Assembly (NCBI RefSeq): GCF_040581485.1 | Contig: NC_090129.1 | Span: forward strand, 32,288,764-32,352,763 | Direction: 5' to 3' | From: Linepithema humile | Lineage: Eukaryota > Arthropoda > Insecta > Hymenoptera > Formicidae | DNA: 64,000 nucleotides | In this document: positions 11,680-21,665 of the stretch, piece by piece | Layout: every line of letters starts with the position of its first letter | How positions within the stretch are numbered: the first letter of the stretch is position 1 | The notes under the pieces: generated by a model | Databases searched by the model: none | Told to the model about the DNA's origin: nothing | The model's input: only the letters and a program-made list of their open reading frames with translations | Program-made: the position numbers and the translations under genes

Positions 11680-11780
11680 GTTTTTCAGTGGTACGTTTTT
11701 TGTACTAAAAATCTAGTGGTGGTACGTCATTTTTTAGTGGTGGTATGCTTTTTGATCGAAAAATCCAGTGATGGTGTACC
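11680..11780. repeat. Degenerate minisatellite with AGTGGTGGTACG core
   Basis: At least four diverged units begin with CAGTGGTACG, AGTGGTGGTACG, AGTGGTGGTATG and AGTGATGGTGTACC, and are separated by T-rich and A-rich linkers such as TTTTTTGTACTAAAAATC. Unit length varies from about 20 to 35 bases. Confidence 0.7.
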
Positions 11781-12615
11781 ATATTGTCGCGCATGACATC
11801 ACTTCGAACACTGATAAAAATATTATAGCATTTTGTGAAATAAACTGCCGACTATATCCTACGTTTTACAAAAATAAAAAATACAAAAGCCGAGAATATT
11901 GGCTAACAATGATGGTCTACATCGTGATCTACATCATAGAAGATGCACATTACGTAAGTGTCACATCGGCATAATGTTCTTATCTGAATTCTTCAAAAAT
12001 TCTTATCTGAATTTCAAATAAGGCAATACACATTGTTTAGACACAATGCTTACTGATACAGAAGTGAAACACCATTCAACTCAACGTCGAATGTTTTCAA
12101 AAAAAATATTTTACGTGTTATTTCATGTAGATAGTGCGTGCATATCGCTATTGTGTTGTTAATCATGCATTCAAAATTATTTCAACACTACACAATTGTA
12201 AAAGTATTTAATAATAATAACGACCGTCAAAAATATGTTTTCAAGTAAGTTCGTATGTAATATATCTAAAATTCTTCATTAAATTTGCTAAAATGTGAAA
12301 ATGATTAACAAATCATTTATTATTTCATCTCGTGTGCAATTTTAAAATATGAAATATATATATAGAAGATATAATCATTGTTTAATATGTTAACATATAT
12401 TAATAATGCACTATTATACATAAAAACATACAATACAAACATATATATACATTTAAATATATACAAGTACATTTAAAATTTTAATGATTAATAATATACT
12501 TCAAGGAAAAAAACTGAAACTTGCATAGTATTGTTTACAATCTATACAAAACAGAAAGCGTTTAAAGATATAAATAAAAATGTAAAACGTAGGCATATAG
12601 TACGATTAACATATG
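11781..12615. other. AT-rich non-coding stretch
   Basis: No supportable gene. TTCTTATCTGAATT occurs twice in close succession at about 11977-12014. The 12340-12480 part is low-complexity TA/ATA-rich. Confidence 0.5.
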
Positions 12616-12623
12616 ATATAAAG

Positions 12624-12747
12624 CAGAGGTACTCAACCAGTTGATCGCAACGTGTTTTTTGATAGATTTTCTTCATATTTTTATTTTTACTTAGTTTGTC
12701 TCTATTGATATGTTTAATATCATGTACAAGAAGATTGGGCACCACTG
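12624..12747. mobile_element. hAT-type MITE, copy B (124 bp, perfect 8-bp target duplication)
   Basis: The left end is CAGAGGTACTCAACC and the right end GATTGGGCACCACTG, whose complement is CAGTGGTGCCCAATC. Both fit hAT terminal repeats. The element is flanked by the identical octamer ATATAAAG at 12616-12623 and 12748-12755, the 8-bp target duplication diagnostic of hAT insertion. It is too short to encode anything, and is an internally deleted relative of the 10.4-kb copy. Confidence 0.85.
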
Positions 12748-12755
12748 ATATAAAG

Positions 12756-13530
12756 TAATAAATAATAAATACATAAAAATATGGAAAAATAAAATATCCA
12801 TCCACGGACAAAAAAACATAAGAAAGAAAAAAGATAAATTTTTTATAAATTTATAATTTAAATTAGAAATGATGAAGTAGAAATGGAAAAAGTAATAAAA
12901 TTTCTATCTTACATAAGACTTAGAAGTATATTCTTAAAAGAAGACTTGTGTTTTAATTGTTATAAATTATTAAAATAAACAGCAATGCCTATTGCTAGAA
13001 GTTACGTAAATACAAAATGTTATAGATAGTAATAATCAGGCTTGCAAAAATACACAAATCAAGTTCAAACTTTACATTACAAATATCAGATGAACTGTGG
13101 GAATTAGTAATGAGTTAATGCATAATGGATAATATTCATACAGAAAACGTTTAAAAGCAATAAATCAAGACGAAACAGATTAATAAAATGCATGCGTAAA
13201 CACTGTGCGGTAATTTATGCTGATTGTAACCCTGCCAGACGAAAAAAAGTATAATACAAAAATTGAGCTTAAACATTTTTGTATTATTATTCTGTATTGT
13301 AAAAATATAAATTTTTTTTACGCTCCGACATTCATGCGTTGGGCCTTGTTGACCTTTTTCCGTTACTAAAAAAGGTAAGAAATATTAAACGGCCTGAATA
13401 AAAGCATGGATCATCAATAATTCATACGTCACAGATATATATTGAGACATAAATATATAATTATTATATCTCAATATGAAATTTAAAGTAATTAAAAAGT
13501 TTCTGCACTAACAATGAGTAACATAAACTC

Positions 13531-13583
<53 letters not shown>

Positions 13584-14263
13584 TTTTGAGGGGGAAAAGA
13601 TGACGGTAATACATTATCTGATACGCTATTTTGAACAATGATGATGCGGTATTATGTAAAAAGATCCGAAGTCAAACTGGGTTCATGTCACAAATATTTA
13701 TGAATGATGACTGATAATCAATGCTGGACATATATTAAAGATATTAATAATAATAAATAAAAACAAAAGATAAAAATAGAAAAATGTATTCAACGTTTAC
13801 TTATATATTTACTTCTTTTCGCAAAAAAATATTTCTTCCCGTCAATTATACCGAAATTTATTTTTATATAGGTATTTCAGAATAAAATATTTGGCAGAAA
13901 ATTAATAATTATTTTGTTCTCAAAAATAAACAATCGGAGAAACTTTTAGTTTCCATTAGAGAGTTTGATGAAAGAAACACGAATTGATATTATCGAAAAA
14001 TGGATTAGAATGCAATTTAAAATATTTTATTTTAATCAGAGATCTTGAACTTTATTTGTTTAAAAAAAAAATTTCTTTTTTGTCGCAATCTCGATATCTG
14101 ACACTATAAACATATTACGTTCGCCGCATTCTCAGAAATTATTATTCGAAATTTATGTTAAGTCGCGAATCTTACATTGTATCTCAAAATACATCTGTTT
14201 ACGTATCTTTAATTTATTTCTATTTGATTGAATTGACCTTTGATGTAGTATTCAGCTGTACAC
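12756..14263. other. Upstream region of the GMC gene, non-coding
   Basis: No exon is recognisable. Contents are a small hairpin with 13-nt arms, ATAATACAAAAAT at 13251-13263 and its complement at 13274-13286, and a long AG microsatellite at 13534-13577. A 5' untranslated exon of the GMC gene probably lies somewhere upstream, because a splice acceptor precedes the ATG. I cannot place it. Confidence 0.45.
13534..13577. repeat. (GA)n microsatellite
   Basis: About 22 uninterrupted GA units, roughly 740 bp upstream of the GMC coding start. Confidence 0.95.
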
Positions 14264-14270
14264 GTGAAAA

Positions 14271-14289
14271 AAAAAATTTTTTTTTACAG
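14271..14289 (+). other. Probable 3' splice site before the GMC start codon
   Basis: A poly-T tract followed by ACAG ends at 14289, 29 bases before the ATG. It is a strong acceptor in form. It implies that the 5' untranslated region is split and that the first exon lies upstream. Confidence 0.6.
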
Positions 14290-14318
14290 AATTAAGTCAT
14301 CGCGTGTGCAATTGAGTC

Positions 14319-16196
14319 ATGGAGGCATGTTTGGCTGCGAGTTGTGCGACTGCAACAACCGCTACTCCTGCGAACTTATTCCCATATCTAGTGCAGACGC
14401 TTCTAGCAGCGCAATGCAGCTTGGGCAACGGCGATATTTATCCACCTGATCGTTCAGAAGAGATTGCGAATTCTGACAGAGAGTTCGACTTTATAATTGT
14501 GGGCAGCGGAACCGCCGGTTCCGTGCTGGCCAATCGTTTGACCGAAGTAGAAGACTGGAAAGTACTGTTAATCGAAGCTGGCGAGAATCCTTCGTACTTA
14601 AGCGAGATTCCCGCAGTATTTCTAGCGCAACTAAAAACGCCGCAAGATTATTCTTACGATATTGAGTGTGAAAAATTCGCTTGCCTCGGTTCGAACAATC
14701 GGAGGTGCAAATGGCCACGAGGCAAGGCACTTGGCGGCAGCTCCATACTAAATGCCATGCTTCACATTTTCGGCAACGAAAGAGATTACAACACGTGGTC
14801 CGAAAATGGTAACAAGGGTTGGAGCTACGACGAAGTCCTGCCGTACTTCAGGAAATCCATCACCTGCGGTCACAGCGAGAATAACGAGTGGAGAAGCAAA
14901 TACTGCGGTCGCGGACCGATGAACATTAGGTACTTCAACGTTTCCTACTCCGATTTGAATCAACTGTTCTTAGACGCTGCACGTGAACTGAACGTGCCTG
15001 TTCTGGACGCCGTCAACGGCGACCGATACGTCGGATACGGCGTAGCTCAGGTAACCGCGGAAAAAGGTCGCAGGAACAACGCCGCGAAAGCTTTCCTGTC
15101 GCCGATCAGGGACAGGAGCAATCTCTACGTGATGAAGTCCACCCGAGCCGACACCGTTATCCTGGAGGACGGTCGGGCGGTCGGAGTGCGCGTGGCCCTG
15201 AAAAACGGCAAGTCGATCGACGTGAAGGCCTCGAAGGAAGTAATCGCGTCGGCCGGCAGCATCAACACTCCGCAACTCCTCATGTTGTCCGGCATCGGGC
15301 CCGAGCAGCATTTACGCGAAATGGGGATACCCAGCGTCGTTGATTTGCCCGTTGGCAACAATCTGCAAGATCACGTCTTTTGGGCCGGGCTGCTGTTGGG
15401 TTTCAAGAATAAAAGCGCGACACCGCCGCCGCTCACGCGCGCTCTCGACGACGCTTACGAGTACTTAATGTACAATCAGGGCTCCTTCGCGAGTGCCTCG
15501 GGCCACGATTTTCAAGGCTTCGTCAACGTTAACGACCCGACCGCCAAGTATCCCGATATTCAGTTCCTTCATCTTTATCTGTCGCAATGGCGCACAGATA
15601 TAACACACGGCTTTCTGTCGGGTATAAACTTCGACAAAGAAATAATACAGAAGGTCTCGACACTCGTGATGCAAATGAATATAATTCATATTATGTCGGT
15701 TCTGCTAAATCCGAAGAGCCGGGGCGAGGTACGACTGCGTAGCAAGGATCCAACGGAACCCGTTAGGATCCGCGCGAATTACTTCACCGAGCAGGAGGAT
15801 CGAGAAACAATGCTGAAGTCCGTGGACTTCGTGAAGAAGCTGGTGAATACTGAGATATTTAAGCGAGAAGGATTCTCGCTGCAACTTCTCGACATTGAAC
15901 ATTGTCGCGATATCGAACTTGACTCCAAGGAATATTGGGAGTGTAACCTGCGACATATGTCGACTACGCTTTTCCATCCCGTTGGAACGGCCAAAATGGG
16001 TCCTCGAAGCGATCCTACGACCGTCGTGGATTCTCGATTGAAGGTTCACGGAATACAAGGATTGAGAGTTATTGATGGATCCATCATGCCAACGATCACT
16101 AGCGCAAACACAAACGCACCCATAATGATGATAGCCGAAAAGGGAGCAGATTTAATTAAAGAAGACTGGAAGACGATTACGAAGAATGAATTATAG
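14319..16196 (+). CDS. FAD-dependent GMC oxidoreductase, glucose dehydrogenase-like
   Basis: This is a flavoprotein of the glucose-methanol-choline family, which oxidises alcohols or sugars with bound FAD. The substrate cannot be told from sequence. Insect members include glucose dehydrogenase and ecdysone oxidase. At 625 residues it has the usual family length. Motifs in order: an insect-type N-terminal segment ending QTLLAAQC (26-33); the FAD dinucleotide fold VGSGTAGSVLANRL (61-74) with the ribose-binding Glu in LLIEAGE (86); GMC signature 1, PRGKALGGSSILN (133-145); signature 2, SAGSINTPQLLMLSG (311-325); catalytic His553 in FHPVGTAKMG; catalytic Asn597 in SANTNAP; and the C-terminal DGSIMP and AEKGADLI blocks. 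The ATG has G at -3 and +4 and an in-frame TGA at 14313-14315, which fixes the start. The coding region is a single uninterrupted exon. The protein ends in KNEL. No clear cleavable signal peptide is seen, only a moderately hydrophobic N-terminus. Confidence 0.96.
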   Translation: MEACLAASCATATTATPANLFPYLVQTLLAAQCSLGNGDIYPPDRSEEIANSDREFDFIIVGSGTAGSVLANRLTEVEDWKVLLIEAGENPSYLSEIPAVFLAQLKTPQDYSYDIECEKFACLGSNNRRCKWPRGKALGGSSILNAMLHIFGNERDYNTWSENGNKGWSYDEVLPYFRKSITCGHSENNEWRSKYCGRGPMNIRYFNVSYSDLNQLFLDAARELNVPVLDAVNGDRYVGYGVAQVTAEKGRRNNAAKAFLSPIRDRSNLYVMKSTRADTVILEDGRAVGVRVALKNGKSIDVKASKEVIASAGSINTPQLLMLSGIGPEQHLREMGIPSVVDLPVGNNLQDHVFWAGLLLGFKNKSATPPPLTRALDDAYEYLMYNQGSFASASGHDFQGFVNVNDPTAKYPDIQFLHLYLSQWRTDITHGFLSGINFDKEIIQKVSTLVMQMNIIHIMSVLLNPKSRGEVRLRSKDPTEPVRIRANYFTEQEDRETMLKSVDFVKKLVNTEIFKREGFSLQLLDIEHCRDIELDSKEYWECNLRHMSTTLFHPVGTAKMGPRSDPTTVVDSRLKVHGIQGLRVIDGSIMPTITSANTNAPIMMIAEKGADLIKEDWKTITKNEL

Positions 16197-16325
16197 AAGA
16201 AAAACAAATTTTAGAGCCTGCCATATTTAATAATATCAAACTCTTTTCTTTCTTCTTTCATGCGTGTTATAAAGAATTAAGTATTTCAAAATGTTAAAAA
16301 GCAATTATCTTATTAATTTAGAATT

Positions 16326-16331
16326 AATAAA
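16326..16331 (+). promoter_or_regulatory. Poly(A) signal of the GMC gene (proximal)
   Basis: AATAAA lies 130 bases after the stop codon. A second AATAAA follows at 16375-16380, so two alternative 3' ends are possible. Confidence 0.55.
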
Positions 16332-16374
16332 GAGTCGTCACTGTATATACAAAAAAAACACGCTTCTACATAAA

Positions 16375-16380
16375 AATAAA
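16375..16380 (+). promoter_or_regulatory. Poly(A) signal of the GMC gene (distal)
   Basis: This is the second AATAAA downstream of the GMC stop, about 50 bases after the first. Confidence 0.45.
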
Positions 16381-16399
16381 TTCAGTAATATAATTTAAT

Positions 16400-17080
16400 T
16401 TATAAATAAAAATTTAGTGATATAATACACTGTTTTTTGTTAGTGATTTCTGGTACTAATTTTTCTTAAAAAAATTTCAATTTTTAAGTTGCCAGATAGA
16501 CAAGCTGCCAAATAGACAAAAGTAATTATTTAATATAGAAAATAATATTATAATGTATAAAGCTTATATAAGACTGTAAATGATAATAATTTAAATTAAT
16601 TTTTCGTTACATATTTGTATCATTAGATAATTGTATATTTTGGTGTGCCTTTTAAACTATATCACTTCAATGTCAGAATTAATCAATGTCAGAAAACAAA
16701 TATAACAATTATTTTGCATTCTTTACTTTAATTTCGAACATCAGTTTTCAAAAATTCTTTCTCCTGATAATATCAAAATTATCATGAAAATACTAATATC
16801 AACGATTTAAAATAATTAAACAAGATATTTAATAAATATCTTATTTGCTATATACAAATAAACAGTTGGCTATTTAGTTAATAATTTACTGAAAAAATTT
16901 AAAGTATAAAGTTACTGAGATAAAATTTCGACAATTCGAAAGAATTCGACGTAACATAAAAAATTTAATTTTATGTAAAATTCCTGTTGCGTTATTTATT
17001 TGAATGCACGATGCATCATACGTATAAAAATTAATAATTCTTTTGACGGTTGAATGCAATATTTTTAGTTCACAATTAAC
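16400..17080. other. AT-rich stretch downstream of the GMC gene
   Basis: No gene, RNA or recognisable repeat is seen in this AT-rich sequence. Confidence 0.6.
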
Positions 17081-17089
17081 GCATCGTCA

Positions 17090-17760
17090 AACCGATCACG
17101 CGCAGCAGGGAGCTCATCCGTGCGGATGCTGCGCCGGATTTCGCTCTTCCCTATCTACCGCGCCCCTGTCATCGCCTCAACCACTCGCCGCAGAAGGAAA
17201 AAGTCGTACGGAAAAGCGAAAAGTGAATATCGGGATATGTGATTCGATGAAGCCGGAGCGTGGCGGCGGCAACGGCGGCTGCTGACGGCGGGGTTGCATT
17301 ACCATTTTGGCCGTTGGCCAATCCTAGTCTCCGAACTCCGGGAATCTCCGATAAAAGATAAGCCCTCACCTCCCGCTCTCGCGGTTAGATTCAGACGGCA
17401 CACCCGGTAGATAAACATACCCGGGGGAAGCCGATCTACCACCTCCCCCCCCCCTCCTCCCCGCCATACCATTCCACCAGCCACCCGCCGACTTCTCCCA
17501 AGCTGCTGGAGGTCGCATCGGGGATTTCCGTAGATTTACAAGCCGAAATTTCCTTATCGCAATCAACCGGCTATATGTTTCTTCTGGCGGTCCTAAGAAA
17601 TCGAAAGGAAGGGAGGATTATTAATCTTGCCGTAATATCGTCCGTTGAACTTCGCCGAGCGTATTTTCTCTCTCGCCCGGAACCGTACACCAGCGTAATT
17701 CGTGCGCACCGAAAGCGCCGTTCGGCGAAATCGGAATCCCATGAAGAAAACTTAAATTGA
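17090..17760. other. GC-rich island without a recognisable gene
   Basis: An abrupt switch to GC-rich sequence, including GGCGGCGGCAACGGCGGCTG at about 17261-17280 and a C-rich tract at 17442-17463. Short frames on both strands are compositional by-products. It could be a promoter or enhancer region, but there is no coding evidence. Confidence 0.4.
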
Positions 17761-20700
17761 AACTTCGTCAAATAATGTATTAAGATACTCTTGAGACATA
17801 TTAAACTTCATCCATCAAAATTGTTTATTTGGAAGCGAATCCAGAATCACCGTTAAGTCTACGTGCTATGAATTTCGGGTTTCAAATGTCAACTGGAATG
17901 TTAAAAAATTATTTTCCTAGTGTAATTACTTATTATTGTCTTCATAACAAAATTGATCGGAATATTTTATTTCTGCGCATCGTTTATTATACATTATCTA
18001 CAATCTCTATTATCTGTAATGGTGACTAAAACAAATATATTGTTATTTCGATTTCGCGGAATTAATTTCACTGAGTGCGATTAATCATGAATACTTCTCT
18101 GACACCTTTTTTCCTCTTAAGAACTCAAGTTACAAACATTTTGTCCGTATACTATGATGATGTATGTATAGTGGATTATGTCCAGCATTTATTATCTCGC
18201 GATAAAATCCTATCGAAGTTTCTCATCGGGTTCCTATATCAGAAGCTAAAACGAGCGCTCACGTTATCACATTGGTGTATTCCTTTTTGCACGAACGAAA
18301 CTTTGCATCGCTTTTTTTTGCAACGAGATGATGACGCAGGCAAAGTTTTTCGTACATACAATCGATGGCTGTCGGTTTATATCCTGTATATATCGTATAT
18401 ATCGTACATATGACAATCCATAAGACTATGATTAACGATAATGACGAAGCAGCGTAAACAAGGATGACACAGATTAAGGAACTGTTTAAGTGAATGTTAG
18501 ACTCCGCCGGTGTCGAGAATGACAATAAGAATCCATGAAATGTGTACTTAAGATAAAGCAGAAAGTGAACGTTGTCATATGTCTAGATGTAGTGTCAGAA
18601 CATTCAGATATCTTGTCACGTGTCTAGTAGTTTTGCTCAATTTAGAGACTAAAGATAATTCTTTTATCGAAAATGTTAAAAAAGTGATTATTATTATTAT
18701 ACATTCAGGTTTTCCGATTTTTTATATTACATATTCTTGCGTATTTAAAGATCAAACTAGAATTCAAGTTATTAAAACCTGCTTCTTATTTAAATTAAAT
18801 AATTAAAAGCAATGATTTCTTTTACTTAATTATTCTGCGAAAGTTTACCACAGAAACTAGATTTCTTTATTTTCAACGAACCACAACTTTTGCAAATCTT
18901 TTATGATTACTACATTGTATGAGCATACACATTTTGTATCACGTACATCGCCGTACAGCGAGTTACTTCAGCGAACCGTGACGTTAGATAGAAAGTAGGT
19001 ATTGCTTTTCCCGCAAGCTTCAAAAAGAGAACGTTGTTACATCGTCAGTCACGTAGATCTATAAGCTGACATCAAATAGTGGATCTGAACAGCGTTACGA
19101 CAGACACGAAACGAATGCCACGTGATCCTTTTATCCGACATTGTACAAAGAAGAGTTTTTGGTATAGAAAAAACTGAATTATTTCTATTTTTAATCTTAT
19201 ATACATTTCGAATCTCAATTTTGTAATGATAAAAAATATTAAAATAGCAAAAAATTAATAAAAAGCATAAATTAATGACAATTAAATTAGTAAGAAATAA
19301 AGCGTTACATTATGCACAATACAAAATTATCGTTCGCGAAAAGTAATTCTAACAAAAAGTCATCTGATTTAATATATAACACAAATTAAAGAAATTTCAA
19401 CTCGAAAATCTTAAATCAGAAAAATGGTCGATTTAGTTTGAAATTAGAAAATTTGCGTAGCACTGTAAACGTTAATAATTTAGCAGTAGAAGAAATCAAG
19501 GCGGTGCGAGGCGGTGTCAGCAATATTCAAGGTATTCTTTGATTATTGCTTCTTGGCTAGCTCGCGGCCCGAAGAAAGACTTCCTATTACCGGGAAATCG
19601 GATAAAATATCATATTCGGAAATTTAAATAAGTGTTATGTCTCTATAATGGAAATCCCGTTTAAACGTACGAAAAGTTTCCGTGTTCCTCAGAGAGTGCT
19701 GGCACCATTTGAGGTTCGTAACGAGCCTTGGCAGCAGAATCGCCGCGATCACAATGCAAAGGCAAAATCGTACGAGAAAAGTCCCTTTATCAGAGTTATA
19801 TGGAGGGCGTTTCAGCGCATTAAGGCAGCTCGCGCCGTATTATCACTTTCAATTTATTCTTTCGTACCTCCCCTCGATGATTTCGCGAACGCGATGTAGA
19901 GTCGAACAGCGAGTGTTTGCCCATAATGGCAGATAAATAGTAAATGTCGCTGATAAAACTTGAAAAAAGTATGATTTATTCGCAAAAAGATCTGTCTTTC
20001 ATTTCTCATCTTATTCAATTTTCTCTTTTTTATAAGATTTTAAATAATACACGATAGCAGTTTTAAACTTTTAAAATGTGATTTCTTTCTTCCTTGGAAA
20101 ATATAGCTCGTATATTGATGTAGAATAATGTGATAATTTATTTATATCAATTTTTAATAACATTTTCAGAATTGCTTCCTCAAATATTCAAATAAATAAT
20201 AGTAGAAATGCATCACGATTATATAGCATAGTGTTTAAATTCACTACTTTTTTGTCAATAAATATAAAATAACGATATCAAATTAACAAGAACTTTTTTG
20301 TAATTATTTACTTAGAATTCTTTTTCTGCGGCTCTAAATCCTTCTAAATCTCAGCTGGATATATCAACGAACAGCGATCGCTAGAGGATTAATTGGTACT
20401 GTACATTTCAATCGTGGCAAATGTATAAACGTTATATTTGTTTAACATGAATGTATATCTTTGTATGCTTCATCTCCTATCGATAAATCTTTTTCGTTGT
20501 GCTAGGAAGATTTACCATACGTTGTGGGATTTAAATACGATTTGGACCCCAGCGTCGAACTGTTTCCCTTCGAGTAGACTTGATCCGCAAATATAGACGC
20601 CTGACAGGCTCGCGAACCTTGAAATTACGGTGGAAGGGATGTTCTCCAATTCGATTTAATTCTCGCACCTGTGTGTGTGTCTGTGTTTGTGTGTGTGATC

Positions 20701-21300
20701 AATGATTGATCTATACCAAGTCATTCATTTGATAAATTAAATTACGCAGAAGCGACAACGAGATCAATCACACGGTTTTTTGTTAATCAATTTGATCAAT
20801 TTTGTGAGAGCGTAAAAATTAAAATACAGATCCATCAAAATCCTCTAACTGTCGGTAAACTATTAAATGAATGCGATTAGAGTCTATAGTATTCTAAAAC
20901 GAAAATATAAATTGATGCGGGATATAATTATATAAAATATAATTAAAAATTGTATATTAGAAAATAATTAGTGATTAAAAATGTATTCATTTGGAATCTC
21001 ACAAAATGTATTTGATTTAACATTAAAATAGGAAAAAAAGAAACTGCACAACGCTCGTAAGCGCCAAAGCAATCAGTATGTTTGCTCGCATACGCGTTAA
21101 ACGCGGCAGTTTATAACGCGGTTGACATAGAACGATAAAAATATTTTCGCGAAACTCATAACTGAAAGTAAATAACGATCGAGCTCGGTGAAATCCGGAG
21201 GATTCCAGCGTCTGCGACATAAACGCGCGGCGAAGCGGCAAAGTTGACAGTTTACGTGGACATTTCGCGCCATTTGGAACACAAAGTCTATATACAGTTT
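17761..21300. other. Mixed non-coding stretch
   Basis: No supportable gene. A TATATCG/TATATCGTA short tandem lies at about 18377-18408, and a TG-rich simple repeat at 20671-20697. A 30-nt imperfect hairpin GCAATATTCAAGG...TTTGATTATTGC lies near 19520-19550. All open frames are short and featureless. Confidence 0.5.
20671..20697. repeat. TG-rich microsatellite
   Basis: TG units interrupted by CTG and TTTG. Confidence 0.85.
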
Positions 21301-21602
21301 GCGTGAAGTGGCTGCTTTACCTTATTACGCCTATGTCGCGCGCCGCGCATTTCTCACTTCTCTCCGTGAAAGACGAAAAGTCTTTCATTCCTTTCACGCG
21401 ACATCGGGATGCCGACGCGGCTTTGTTATCGCCGTAAGATTAACGAGGTCTTGCGCGCAAGGGTGGTCTGTTTGTTCGCTGCACACGAAGCCGATGGCGG
21501 TGTAACGAGATGTGTTCACCGTTGTGAGCGTGAGATTGAGCTTTCTCGACGGCGAGAGAAGAAAACAGCGAGTCGCTTGGCAGCCGGTGAATGACACGAG
21601 TG

Positions 21603-21665
21603 TCAGTTCAGTCTGTAAGCTACAGAAGTCACGATTACTTAAGTGCTTCTCATCGCGGGGTGAGT
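21603..21665 (+). promoter_or_regulatory. Candidate promoter initiator and first-exon splice donor
   Basis: TCAGTT (21603-21608) overlaps TCAGTC (21608-21613), two matches to the arthropod initiator consensus. About 50 bases downstream is CGGG followed by GTGAGT (GT at 21660-21661), a consensus 5' splice site. Together they could define a short untranslated first exon of about 55 bases at the edge of a CpG-rich patch, with the gene body further downstream. No proper downstream promoter element is seen, and both motifs are short enough to occur by chance. Confidence 0.25.

Noticed and set aside
14264..14449. A 61-codon frame overlapping the GMC start in another phase
   Set aside because: It begins in the poly-T tract of the splice acceptor and is out of frame with the clear GMC coding sequence.
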